Counted from the stretch's first letter, positions 27,562 through 35,690 are shown. The stretch: DNA of 64,000 nucleotides from Amycolatopsis sp. WAC 01376 (GCF_003947415.1 NZ_QHKL01000003.1:186001-250000), one strand, 5' to 3'. The notes: generated from the letters alone by a model not told the origin. Made by a program: numbers and translations.

Positions 27562-28287
27562 GTGTTCGACCAAACCGCCCGTCCACCGGGTCCCTCCGTC
27601 AACGCCAGGCTGGCGTGGCTGACCGCGCAGCTGTCGTCGCCCAGCCAGGGCCCGCCCGTGGGCAGGCTCGCCCGCCGCTGGGTGCCCGCCCGGTTCACGG
27701 CGGACGGGATCCCGGTGAACAGGCGGTGGTTCGCCGTGGTGGCCGTGCTGATCGCGGTGGCCGTGATCGTGACCGGCGCGATCGCCTTGTTCGGACACCG
27801 GCCAGGGGCGGAGACCGCGCCGCCCCTGCCGTCGGCGAAGGCCGCCGGAGACGCCCCCGCCGCCGCGGCGGCCAAGGCACCTCTGGTGGTCAGCGTCGTC
27901 GGCCGGGTGCTCAAACCCGGCCTGGTCACGATCCCTCCGGGCGCACGGGTCGCCGATGCCCTCACGGCGGCCGGTGGGCCACAGCCCGGAACGGATCTGA
28001 CCGGGGTGAACCTGGCCAGGCGGCTCACCGATGGCGAGCAGGTGGCCGTCGGCGTCGCCGTTCCGGCCGCGGCCGGAACGGCGGCACCGGTGGGGCCGCT
28101 CGACCTGAACACGGCCACGGCCGAGCAACTCGACACCCTGCCCGGGGTCGGCGAGGTGATGGCGAAACGCATCGTCGACTGGCGGTCCGGGCACGGCGGG
28201 TTCACCAGTGTCGAGCAACTCCGTGAAGTAGAAGGGATCGGCGAATCTAAATTCAAGAAGGTCCGGGAATTGGTGTCCGTCGGATGA
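27562..28287 (+). CDS. comEA: ComEA family helix-hairpin-helix DNA-binding protein
   Basis: 241 aa. Seen: one membrane helix (about residues 55-75), a SLBB-like region (VVGRVLKPGLVTIPPGARVADAL), and a C-terminal double HhH domain LDLNTATAEQLDTLPGVGE with GIGESKFKKVREL. ComEA is the double-stranded DNA receptor at the cell surface in competent bacteria. The cytoplasmic N-terminal part (about 50 residues) is Pro-rich. The start of comEC overlaps by 4 bp, so the two are co-translated. Confidence 0.9.
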   Translation: MFDQTARPPGPSVNARLAWLTAQLSSPSQGPPVGRLARRWVPARFTADGIPVNRRWFAVVAVLIAVAVIVTGAIALFGHRPGAETAPPLPSAKAAGDAPAAAAAKAPLVVSVVGRVLKPGLVTIPPGARVADALTAAGGPQPGTDLTGVNLARRLTDGEQVAVGVAVPAAAGTAAPVGPLDLNTATAEQLDTLPGVGEVMAKRIVDWRSGHGGFTSVEQLREVEGIGESKFKKVRELVSVG

Positions 28288-29089
28288 ACCCGTCCGCCGA
28301 TCCGTCCGAAGTGGACACCGCGTCGTGGCGAGGGCAGGACCTGCGGCTGGTACCGGCCGCGGCGACGGCCTGGCTCGGCACTCTTTCCGGGCTGCTGGGC
28401 GGCTGGTGGATCACGATGCTCTGCGGTGCGGTCGCCGTGGTGCTCGCGATCACCGCCGGTGTCCGTGCCCACCGGACGGCGTCCCGGTGGGTGGTTGGCC
28501 TCGGCGCGCTCGCGGTCCTCGGCGTGCTCACCGCCGGTCCGGTGGCGCTGCGGATCCGGGCCGCCGAGCACGACGACCTCCGTGCCGCCGCCGCACGGGG
28601 GAGCGAAGTCACCACGAAGGTGGTGGTCACCGAGCGGCCACGTCCGGTCCGCGGTGCCGGATACGCCGATCGCCGGGCAGGCACCCGCCTGGTGGTCATC
28701 GCCGCGACGGTGGACACCGTGGTGACGGGTGAGCGGGCGGTGGATTCGGCCGGCCGGATCCTCCTGCTCGCTCCCGCCGAGGGGTGGACGGACCTGCTGC
28801 CCGGGCAGCAGGTCACCGCCTCCGGGCGGCTCGCACCGGCGAAGGGGGCCGAGCTCACGGTCGCGGTCCTCTCGGTGCGAGGTCCGCCCTCGGCCCTCGG
28901 ACCGGCGCCCTGGTGGCAGCGAGCCGCGGAATCGCTGCGCACCGGGCTCCGGGAGCTGTGCGCCGTCCTCCCGGAGGAGCAGGCCGGTCTGGTGCCAGGA
29001 CTGGTCGTGGGGGACACGAGCACACTGTCCCCGAGGGTCGAACGCGAGTTCACGGACTCCGGCATGTCCCACCTGATGGCCGTGAGCGG
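28284..29089 (+). pseudogene. comEC: comEC, 5' part, interrupted by the prophage
   Basis: The first 268 codons of ComEC, the DNA-uptake channel: N-terminal membrane helices, then an OB-fold-like region (LLPGQQVTASGRL) and EEQAGLVPGLVVGDTS. The reading frame reaches HLMAVSG and then enters the element, where it runs 35 foreign codons to a stop at 29193. The rest of the gene resumes at 63867. The product lacks the pore (competence) domain and the metallo-beta-lactamase-like end. Precise excision would restore VSGGNVAIV without change, so this is a reversible split rather than decay. Confidence 0.93.
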
Positions 29090-29105
29090 AGACATTGTTC
29101 GTGCT
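29072..29105. other. attL attachment site (comEC/element junction)
   Basis: The GG core is at 29088-29089. To its left is comEC (GATGGCCGTGAGC), to its right the element arm AGACATTGTTCGT (29090-29102). That arm is the inverted partner, 11 of 13 bases, of ACGAACATTGTCA at 63854-63866 on the other end. The recombinase gene starts 28 bp further on, as is usual for serine integrases. Confidence 0.88.
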
Positions 29106-29116
29106 ACACATGGGGC

Positions 29117-30601
29117 ATGTCAAGTGGCATCGTGCGCGTCGGCCAGTACGGCCGGGCCTCCCACCTCAACGAACGCTCCGTCGACGACCAGCTGATCGAA
29201 AACGATGCCTGGGTCGCGCGGGAGCCCACGTGGCGCACGGTCTGGGTCAAGCGCGACGACGGCCGCTCCGCTTCGAAGTTCGCCACCAAGGCCCGGCCGG
29301 GCTGGGAACAGGCGATGACTTCGATCGAGGCCGGGGAGATCGACCTGTTGCTCTGCTGGGAGCTGAGTCGCGCTTCCCGTGACCGTCGAGTCTTCGCCGC
29401 ACTGTTCGCCGCGTGCGAGGAGAACGATGTCAAGATCGGCGTCGGCGGCCGGGTCTACGACCTCGCAGACGAAGAGGACGCGTTCCAGCTCGACCTGCAA
29501 GCCGCGCTTGCCGTTCGCGAGTCGGGCAAGACTCAACGCCGCGTGAAGCGCGGCAGCCGATCGTCGCTCGCCTCTGGCCGCCCGACCGGGAAACCCCCGT
29601 TCGGCTACCGCCCCATCCGCAGCCCCGAGACCGGGAAACTCGACAATTGGGTCGCTGACGAAGAAACGGCGCCGATCGTCCGGGAAATCGCGAAGCGCGC
29701 GCTGGCCGGGGAACCGCTGGCCACGATCGCCACCGACCTCAACGAGCGCGGCATCCGTACCCGCCCGACGAAGAAATTCCCTGAAGGCGCGCGATGGGAC
29801 GGCATCCGCGTTCGGCGCGTGGCGATCAACCCGACCTACGCCGCGTATCGCGTGCACAACAACGAGATCGCCACTGGCGTGGAGGCCAGCTGGCCGGCGA
29901 TTCTCGACGATGACGATGATCCCGGCGAGGCGCGCAAGAAGTCCCGCGATCTGCACGACCAGCTTGTCGCGAAGCTGTGCGACCCTCGCCGTAAATCGTA
30001 CGCGGACGGCAGCACAAAGCATCTGCTCGTGAACATCGCACGCTGCGGAAAGACTCTGGAAAACGGCGAGATGTGTGGTGCCCGGTGCCGCCGGATCAAG
30101 AACCGCGGAACGCCCTCGTATGCGTGCGAGAGGAAGTTCTGCGTCGCCCGCACACAAGGGCTGGTCGACACGTTCGTCACCGAGGTCGTCATCGGCCGCC
30201 TGGAGCGCGAGGATGCCCTGGAGTTGCTGGTCCCCGACGAGAGCGGACAGGCCAACGCCGCACGGCAGGAAGCTGCGGTTCTGCGGGCTCGCCTGGAGAA
30301 GTTTTATAGCCGGGGCGCGCGCGGCGAGATTTCGGACGAGGGCGTCGCCCGGATCGAGAAGGAGTTGATCCCGCTGATCCGGGCCGCTGAGCGGCGCGCT
30401 GAGCAGCACGCTGCCGCCGCGTCCCCTCTGCTCGCACAGATCGCCGGACCGGGCGCGCGTGAGCGTTGGGAGCGGCTGACCGTTCCGCAGCGGCGCGAGG
30501 TGATTCGCGTGCTCGGCGTGCCGGTGATCCTGCCGACTGGGCGCGGCCGGTGGCGCGATCCGGCGGCGCTGGACTTCTTGTGGCACCACGAGGCGAAGTA
30601 A
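29117..30601 (+). CDS. Large serine recombinase (integrase)
   Basis: 494 aa. Seen: N-terminal resolvase domain with catalytic S15 in VGQYGRASHLNERSVDDQ, and LLLCWELSRASRDRR with active-site arginines; a Recombinase domain (about residues 160-270; GKPPFGYRPI); a zinc-ribbon with cysteines in CGKTLENGEMCGARC and YACERKFC; then a coiled-coil stretch (about 385-450). It catalyses attP x attB integration at comEC and, with an accessory factor, excision. ATG 29117 is the first start after attL; the frame is also open upstream into comEC, which is not used. A terminator follows at 30620. Confidence 0.95.
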   Translation: MSSGIVRVGQYGRASHLNERSVDDQLIENDAWVAREPTWRTVWVKRDDGRSASKFATKARPGWEQAMTSIEAGEIDLLLCWELSRASRDRRVFAALFAACEENDVKIGVGGRVYDLADEEDAFQLDLQAALAVRESGKTQRRVKRGSRSSLASGRPTGKPPFGYRPIRSPETGKLDNWVADEETAPIVREIAKRALAGEPLATIATDLNERGIRTRPTKKFPEGARWDGIRVRRVAINPTYAAYRVHNNEIATGVEASWPAILDDDDDPGEARKKSRDLHDQLVAKLCDPRRKSYADGSTKHLLVNIARCGKTLENGEMCGARCRRIKNRGTPSYACERKFCVARTQGLVDTFVTEVVIGRLEREDALELLVPDESGQANAARQEAAVLRARLEKFYSRGARGEISDEGVARIEKELIPLIRAAERRAEQHAAAASPLLAQIAGPGARERWERLTVPQRREVIRVLGVPVILPTGRGRWRDPAALDFLWHHEAK

Positions 30602-30619
30602 CGATTTCGTCGCGACGGC

Positions 30620-30651
30620 AAGGGCTGCTCCCGCTGGGGGTGGCCCTTTTT
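30620..30651 (+). terminator. Terminator after the integrase gene
   Basis: AAGGGC at 30620-30625 pairs with GCCCTT at 30643-30648, with extra pairing inside the 17-nt loop, followed by T residues to 30651. It isolates the integrase from the replication operon. Confidence 0.55.
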
Positions 30652-30687
30652 CGTGCCCGGTTTCGTAAACGTGCTGGTCAGAATTTT

Positions 30688-30748
30688 CGAGCCGATTTCG
30701 GGGCGGCTAATAAATGGGTGAATTAATAGCCGCCCTCAAATCGGCTCG
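30688..30748. repeat. 22-bp inverted repeat in an AT-richer gap
   Basis: Arms 30688-30709 and 30727-30748 pair at 20 of 22 positions (ends CGAGCCGATTT / AAATCGGCTCG) around a 17-bp AT-rich loop. No T-run follows, so a terminator is unlikely. It lies in the 260-bp gap between integrase and replication operon and may bind a regulator or excisionase. TTGCGG (30772) and TTTAAT (30794) just after it could be the promoter of the next gene. Confidence 0.55.
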
Positions 30749-30862
30749 TATTCCCAATGCTGTTTACGGCCTTGCGGGTGGCCATTTAATGCGTTTAATC
30801 TGGAGTCACATCAACCGGCAATCGCAGCCGGGAATCCACCTTATTCGAGATGGTGAACCTTC

Positions 30863-31120
30863 ATGTCTGAAAACGCCAGCAGTGCCGCGCGTGCGTTAGC
30901 GCGTAGGCGCTGGGACAACGCTGGGCCGCAGGAACGCCGTGCTCACGGTGCCGCCGTCCAGGACGGCCTCCGCCGCCGCTTCGCCCGCGAGATCGACCCG
31001 GAAGGCCTGCTCGACGCCGAGGAACTGGCCGTACTCGTCGAACAGCGACGGCACCGGCACTACGTCGAGATCGGCCGGAAGGCCGCTGCCGCAGCGTTCA
31101 AACGAGCCAAGGAGGAATGA
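30863..31120 (+). CDS. Small hypothetical phage protein
   Basis: 85 aa, highly charged (many Arg and Glu), predicted all-helical, no membrane segment and no recognised domain. It opens a chain of four genes that overlap or touch, leading to the helicase. The ATG follows GATGG/GAACC, a weak ribosome site. Its stop overlaps the next start (ATGA), which supports its reality. An early regulatory or replication accessory role is only a guess. Confidence 0.65.
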   Translation: MSENASSAARALARRRWDNAGPQERRAHGAAVQDGLRRRFAREIDPEGLLDAEELAVLVEQRRHRHYVEIGRKAAAAAFKRAKEE

Positions 31121-31248
31121 GTCAGCCACCCGAGGAAATCAAGGACCGGCTGGCCGCGCGCATCGCCGAAGTCCTCGCAGCCGCACCGCCCCTCTCGGTG
31201 ACGCAGAAGCAGAAACTCTCAGTACTTCTAAAGGGTGGTGCCAGGTGA
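31117..31248 (+). CDS. 43-aa hypothetical protein
   Basis: Very short frame (MSQPPEEIKDRLAARIAEVL...) with a strong GGAGG just before ATG 31117. It overlaps the preceding stop by 4 bp and the following start (GTG 31245) by 4 bp, so it fits the coupled operon. Predicted helical; no domain recognised. Confidence 0.6.
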   Translation: MSQPPEEIKDRLAARIAEVLAAAPPLSVTQKQKLSVLLKGGAR

Positions 31249-31787
31249 CCAACGACAAGAACGCCGCCCCGGCTGGTATCCGGGGCGGCGGGGGACCAGC
31301 TCGCAGGAAAAGTAGCGGTCGTAACGAGTCTAGCGTGTTGCGCCTCGTTGATGGACCTCTCGACCGAGAAATTGAGGCAACAATGGCGCGCCACCCTGCC
31401 GGGAAACGTTCCAAGTGCATCGGCTGTCACCTGGAGCGAAACGGCAGCCAGATGCCGAGCTGGCACCACAGCTGCGCCCGCAACCTGCCTATCCGGCGTG
31501 TCCTCGCCGAAGACTTCCGTGCCCTCGTCGACAACGGCGGCGAAGGCTACGAACGGCCCCTCACTCACCACGAGCTGACCGACTTCGCCCTTCAAGACGT
31601 TCTCCACGGCCGCGCCCGCGACCTCATCGACTCATGGGCCGAGATCGAGCCCACCGAGGACTACGGGATACGCCGCCGGTACTGCGCCACCGACGCCGAC
31701 GACCCCGACGACTTCCCCCGCGTCGTCGTGCTCGACAACTGGACGTCGGTCAGCGGTGCTGCGGCACGCAAGTGGGTGACCCCGTGA
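31245..31787 (+). CDS. Zinc-finger-like protein of the replication operon
   Basis: 180 aa. Seen: a cysteine/histidine cluster CIGCHLERNGSQMPSWHHSC near residues 65-85 that could hold one zinc ion, then acidic C-terminal sequence. No family recognised. It overlaps both neighbours by 4 bp, directly before the SF3 helicase, so a DNA-binding or primase-accessory role in replication is plausible (inference). ATG 31384 is an alternative start. Confidence 0.65.
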   Translation: MTNDKNAAPAGIRGGGGPARRKSSGRNESSVLRLVDGPLDREIEATMARHPAGKRSKCIGCHLERNGSQMPSWHHSCARNLPIRRVLAEDFRALVDNGGEGYERPLTHHELTDFALQDVLHGRARDLIDSWAEIEPTEDYGIRRRYCATDADDPDDFPRVVVLDNWTSVSGAAARKWVTP

Positions 31788-33511
31788 CCACCATCGACCA
31801 GTGGCGGGCTGCCGCGAACGCCGTCACCGTGCCCGGATACGGCACCCTGGCCCGCCCCGGCGCACTCGACGACCTCGCCGACCGACTTCACCTGCTCGCC
31901 GCACAAGAGGATCAGCTTGACGGCTTCCGCCGGATGTTGGCGCACCTCGCTTACCACGAGATCCCCAACGACGACTGGGCCCGTTTCGCACCGCTGCATC
32001 CCGCCACCGCCGGGCGCAACCCCGCCACCGTGCTCACGATGATCGCCGGTCGCATGGAGGACCGGGCACTCACCGAACTGGGCCTCGCCCGACGCATCGC
32101 CGACCAACACGGCGCAGACCTCGCGTGGAGCAGGAGTCTCGGCGGCTGGGCCACGTGGGACGGGAAACGCTGGCGCACTGACAACGGCGACCACCTCGCG
32201 CAAGGGCTCGCCGTGCGCACTGTCGACGCGCTCGCCCGCGAAGTCGTCCGGGCCGAGGCGGCGGCCAAGGTCGCCGCCGAAGACGCCGCTCAGGCCGACG
32301 AGGTCACGAAGGAGGCGGCCGCTGCCAAGGTTAAGAGCGGCGAGGCTCACGCCAAGGCCGTGCGCAACTTCGCCCGTGACGCACAGAAGGCGCGCACGAT
32401 CGCCAACGCGCTTACCCTCGCCCGCTCCGAGGGGCTTGCCGTCGACGCCGAGCAGTTCGACGCCCGGCCCGAGCTGCTCACCGTCGCCAACGGCACCGTC
32501 GAACTGGGCGAGACCGCCACGGTGCGCGAGCACCGGCGCGCCGACCGGCTCACCCGCGTGGCCAAAGCGGCCTACGACCCCGACGCCACCTCGGCCGAGT
32601 GGGACGCCTTCGTCGCGCACGTCATCCCCGACGCCAAGGCGCGCGCCTATGCGCAAAAACTTATGGGGTACTCGCTCTTCGGGGAAAACAACAAGCGCAA
32701 ACTGATCTTCCTGATGGGGCCGACCAGCAGCGGAAAAAGCACTCTCCTGAAGGTCATCGGCAAAGTACTCGGTGACTATGCCGGTCCCTTCGCCATCAGC
32801 CTGTTCGCCGGAAAACAGACCGACGCCGCCAGGCCCGACATTCTCAAAGCACTGCCTCGGCGCATCATCCACGCCGACGACCCGCCAGAGCGCTGGGTCA
32901 TGTACGCCGACGAGATCAAGGCCTTGGCGGGCAACGTTAAACAAGAAGCGCGCCGGATGCGCTCCGACGAGTTCACTGAGCGGATTCCCGCATTCACCGG
33001 ATGGATCGCCTGCAACAAGCCGCCGACCATCGTGGGCGCCGACCAGGCACTCTGGACCCGCCTCATCGCCATCCCCTGCGGCGATACCATCGAAAAAGAA
33101 GACACGTCCAAAGAGGCGCGGCTGGGCGGCGAACACGGCTCAGCCGTCCTTGCCTGGCTCATCGAAGGCTGGAACCTCTATCAGGCCGAGGGAATCGATG
33201 ACATCCCCCACGCTGTTGTTGACGCAACTATGCGGCTTCGCGATAACCTGTCGCCCATTGACGTGTGGCTGTCCGAAGCCACCGAGAAAGACGCCGAATA
33301 CATCACGCCCATGGGCGACCTCTGGGACGCCTTTAATGACTGGTGCGACTACGCGCGCATCAAGGACGACAAACGGCTCACCCTGACAGCGTTCGGACGC
33401 GGTCTCACCGACCGCGGATTCACCACGCGTCAGGTGGGCCCGAAGCGCGTCAAGGCGCGCACCGGGCTACGTCTGGTCGCCACCGAACACGCGGGGGGCA
33501 CCGTCCTCTGA
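31784..33511 (+). CDS. SF3-type phage/plasmid DNA helicase (P4-alpha/D5-like)
   Basis: 575 aa. Seen: an N-terminal D5_N-like region (residues 90-290, with a charged Ala/Lys helix), P-loop GPTSSGKST near residue 311, Walker B-like RRIIHADDPPERW, a sensor ACNKPPT (motif C) and a C-terminal winged-helix-like end. These match the helicase half of phage/plasmid primase proteins of the P4 family; a clear primase active site was not seen. It should unwind the element's origin, for which the iteron palindrome directly downstream is the candidate. Confidence 0.88.
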   Translation: MTTIDQWRAAANAVTVPGYGTLARPGALDDLADRLHLLAAQEDQLDGFRRMLAHLAYHEIPNDDWARFAPLHPATAGRNPATVLTMIAGRMEDRALTELGLARRIADQHGADLAWSRSLGGWATWDGKRWRTDNGDHLAQGLAVRTVDALAREVVRAEAAAKVAAEDAAQADEVTKEAAAAKVKSGEAHAKAVRNFARDAQKARTIANALTLARSEGLAVDAEQFDARPELLTVANGTVELGETATVREHRRADRLTRVAKAAYDPDATSAEWDAFVAHVIPDAKARAYAQKLMGYSLFGENNKRKLIFLMGPTSSGKSTLLKVIGKVLGDYAGPFAISLFAGKQTDAARPDILKALPRRIIHADDPPERWVMYADEIKALAGNVKQEARRMRSDEFTERIPAFTGWIACNKPPTIVGADQALWTRLIAIPCGDTIEKEDTSKEARLGGEHGSAVLAWLIEGWNLYQAEGIDDIPHAVVDATMRLRDNLSPIDVWLSEATEKDAEYITPMGDLWDAFNDWCDYARIKDDKRLTLTAFGRGLTDRGFTTRQVGPKRVKARTGLRLVATEHAGGTVL

Positions 33512-33579
33512 CTGTTCCCAGCACATGCCCCCGAGATGCCGTCGATACGGCGTCCGGGGGCATTGTGCTGGGTGCGGGG

Positions 33580-33848
33580 TGAGCGGGTTTGAGCGGGTTG
33601 TGAGCGGGTTTGCCGCACAACCCGCTCACCCGGTTTCCGCAGGTCAGAGCACACTTCTGCGACCAGGTGAGCGGGTTGAGCGGGTTTTGAGTGGTTCAGG
33701 CCTATCGAGAATCTCCGGAGCGGGCTACTGCTTATGGGGCGCAAACGGCCGAAAACCCGCTCAACCCGCTCACCTCGCGTGCCTCCGTGCTCTGACCTGC
33801 GGAGACTTTGTGATCGTCGTCTGGGCAAACCCGCTCACAACCCGCTCA
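33580..33848. repeat. Iteron array in nested palindrome; candidate replication origin
   Basis: Ten perfect copies of TGAGCGGGTT: plus strand at 33580, 33590, 33601, 33668 and 33677; minus strand at 33619, 33754, 33763, 33828 and 33839 (left ends). They are arranged in three nested perfect inverted repeats sharing one centre near 33719-33720: 25 bp (33590-33614 with 33824-33848), 16 bp (33637-33652 with 33787-33802) and 24 bp (33665-33688 with 33752-33775). It starts 69 bp after the SF3 helicase gene; P4-type alpha proteins bind iterons beside their gene, so an origin is likely. No gene was found in 33512-33981. Confidence 0.75.
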
Positions 33849-33895
33849 GGCCCGCTCGCGTCGGCATGTGGCCGGCGGGGTTCGTGCGGTACTGC

Positions 33896-33927
33896 TTGAC
33901 ACTGGCACCTTGACGTAACCGTCTAAA
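33896..33927 (+). promoter_or_regulatory. Candidate promoter after the iteron region
   Basis: TTGACA at 33896-33901 is a perfect -35 hexamer. The best -10-like string, TCTAAA (33922-33927), has a 20-bp spacer, longer than ideal. A second TTGACG lies at 33910. It would drive the zinc-ribbon protein gene at 33982 and possibly the genes beyond. Confidence 0.35.
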
Positions 33928-33981
33928 CAGGAACGTCGGTTATGCTGATCTTGCGATGTTGTTGCTGGTCGGGAGGTCACG

Positions 33982-34506
33982 ATGTCCGAGTTGATCGAGT
34001 TGCTGGACCACGTCGTCGCCCGCCAGGCGGTGACCTCTCGGCCGGGAGCGATCGGCACGAAGTCCGGTTTCGGCTCGGCGCCGCCGATCGACCTCGACGC
34101 GCTGGAGCTGCGTGACGCGCTCGCTGGCGCTGCCGGTCCGCGGTACTTCGAGCTGGAGGCGGCCGCCATGGCGCGGATCGAGCGGCCGCTGCGGGTTCCT
34201 CTCGGACTGTGCGAGTGCGGCTCGCCGGTCGTGTGCGAGTTCGACCGCGTGGCCGCGCAGTGCCCCGCCTGCGGCGAGTGGATGGACCGCGCGGAATCCG
34301 TTGCTGCTGCGCGGGATTACGTCGAAACCACATGGCTCACGCCCGTCGAGATCGAGCAGGAGACACGCACCTGGGGAACCCCGGTGTCCGCTGGTCGCGT
34401 GCGGGTCTGGCGGCACCGAGGGCGAATCAGTGCCGATCCGTATGGGCGCTACCGGCTCGCGGACGTCCTGGCCCTGATCGACGCAGCGGCAGGAGTTGCG
34501 GCCTAA
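33982..34506 (+). CDS. Zinc-ribbon / helix-turn-helix phage protein
   Basis: 174 aa. Seen: four cysteines in CECGSPVVCEF and CPACGEWMD (about residues 75-100), a zinc ribbon, followed by a MerR-like helix-turn-helix end (WLTPVEIEQETRTWGTPVSAGRVRVWRHRGRI in two parts, then DPYGRYRLADVLALI). Such proteins are common next to the packaging genes of actinophages and are likely DNA-binding regulators. Start ATG 33982 follows GGGAGG. Confidence 0.75.
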   Translation: MSELIELLDHVVARQAVTSRPGAIGTKSGFGSAPPIDLDALELRDALAGAAGPRYFELEAAAMARIERPLRVPLGLCECGSPVVCEFDRVAAQCPACGEWMDRAESVAAARDYVETTWLTPVEIEQETRTWGTPVSAGRVRVWRHRGRISADPYGRYRLADVLALIDAAAGVAA

Positions 34507-34624
34507 TGCGACCCGTGTTGCATTAGTTGTCGCGGTCGCGTACGTTTCAGCACGAGGCACCGTCGTGCCCGAAGATCCCAGTTGCCCGCTCGGGGGTTCC
34601 TGGAACGGCGAGACGACGGCCCGT

Positions 34625-34660
34625 GAAGCCCCTGAACGCGTCGGTGTTCGGGGGCTTCCT
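34625..34660 (+). terminator. Stem-loop before the small terminase gene
   Basis: GAAGCCCCTGAAC (34625-34637) pairs with 34646-34658 over 13 bp with one G-T pair and an 8-nt loop. It lies between the zinc-ribbon gene and the terminase small subunit gene and probably ends early transcripts; the T-run is poor. Confidence 0.6.
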
Positions 34661-34680
34661 CTATGTCGGAGGTGGTGGCG

Positions 34681-35241
34681 ATGTCGAGCGGCGGAACGAA
34701 TCATCAAGCCTCCGGCGCCGTCGCGGCCAGGGCCGAACGCCAGGTGCGTGCCTTCGAGCTGTCGCTGGCGGGTCACAGTCTCCGCGCTGTCGCGGCGATC
34801 ATGTCCGCCGAGGGCGAGCGCATCTCGCACGAATCGGTGCGTGGCCTGATCTCGGCCGAAGCCATCGAGCGCGTCGCCGGTCCGGCCGAGGAGTACCGGG
34901 CTGTCCTGCTCGCGCAGCTGGAGGACGCCCGGCGCGTCGTGCTGGCGAAGCTGGAGCTGATGCCCGCGCCCGTCACCGCGGGCCGTGAAGGCGGTGTGGT
35001 CTATGACCCCGAGACGGGCGAGCCAGTTCGCGACCACTCGGCGCACCTCGCCGCCGTGGACCGGCTGCTGCGGATCAACGAGCGGGTCGCCAAGCTGACC
35101 GGCGCCGATATGGCGCAGAAGATCGAGGGCAACCTCAACGCCGTCGTGACCGAAGTGCCGGCCGACGTCGCCGAGTTGATGCGGCAGGCGCGGGAGAGGA
35201 ACGAGGCCCGGCGCGGCGAGATCAGCGGCGAGGCTGGTTAG
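34681..35241 (+). CDS. Putative terminase small subunit
   Basis: 186 aa. Seen: an N-terminal helix-turn-helix-like part (AFELSLAGHSLRAVAAIMS, then ERISHESVRGLISAEAIE) and a helical middle and C-terminus, as in small terminase subunits that recognise pac/cos DNA. ATG 34681 follows CGGAGGTGG; ATG 34663 in the same frame would overlap that site. It is 3.8 kb from the large subunit, separated by accessory genes, which makes the assignment less sure; a general phage DNA-binding protein is the alternative. Confidence 0.6.
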   Translation: MSSGGTNHQASGAVAARAERQVRAFELSLAGHSLRAVAAIMSAEGERISHESVRGLISAEAIERVAGPAEEYRAVLLAQLEDARRVVLAKLELMPAPVTAGREGGVVYDPETGEPVRDHSAHLAAVDRLLRINERVAKLTGADMAQKIEGNLNAVVTEVPADVAELMRQARERNEARRGEISGEAG

Positions 35242-35602
35242 GTCGCAGCTCCAGTCGCTCTCGGGCTGCGAACCACACGAACTCATCCGGACTGTCGCCA
35301 TAGGGCATCTGCCCGCCGCCAGGCATCACGATGATGATCCGGTCAGCGCTGCGCACGTGCCATTCGTTGCCGGTCTGCGGATCGGCATAGATGCCCGGGA
35401 CTGGCCGGAAGCGCTCGCGCAGCTCCTCCTTGGAAATACCGAGCGCGTGGGCGATGAGGGTCCACGGCTGGTTGTTGCGGACGCACTCGGCCAGGGCGTC
35501 CGTCCAGATCTGCTCGTCCTTCATGCCCGCCATCGACGCGACCGCGCTCAGGTGGCGTAGGTCGTGATCGGTGTCGGCAAGCGGCTCTTCGTTCTCGGTC
35601 AT
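35222..35602 (-). CDS. Hypothetical protein with helix-turn-helix-like segment
   Basis: 126 aa on the strand opposite to the late genes, overlapping the 3' end of the terminase small subunit gene by 20 bp. Seen: PWTLIAHALGISKEELRERF, a sigma-70-region-4-like helix-turn-helix, and a C-terminal beta part with GTG-like PGGGQMPYG. No family recognised. With the next minus-strand gene it forms an insert in the packaging region, a likely moron expressed in the lysogen (inference). Confidence 0.65.
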   Translation of the reverse strand: MTENEEPLADTDHDLRHLSAVASMAGMKDEQIWTDALAECVRNNQPWTLIAHALGISKEELRERFRPVPGIYADPQTGNEWHVRSADRIIIVMPGGGQMPYGDSPDEFVWFAARERLELRPNQPRR

Positions 35603-35690
35603 GCCGGTACGTCGCGCGTCGGCGTCCAGCCGTTTCGCTTGTGCTGATCACGATCGGAGCAAGGAAGGCGAGCGTCACCAGGCGGGCAGA

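Noticed and set aside
29072-29105. Integration into a tRNA gene, common for actinomycete elements
   Set aside because: No tRNA sequence occurs at either end; both flanks are comEC, and the enzyme is a serine, not a tyrosine, recombinase.
30714-30899. A 61-codon frame starting ATGGGTGAATTA
   Set aside because: It starts in the loop of the 22-bp dyad, overlaps the better 85-aa gene and has no family support; probably not a gene.
33580-33848. Reading the repeat array as a CRISPR
   Set aside because: The repeats are 10-mers on both strands with irregular or no spacers and no cas genes; nested symmetry fits iterons.
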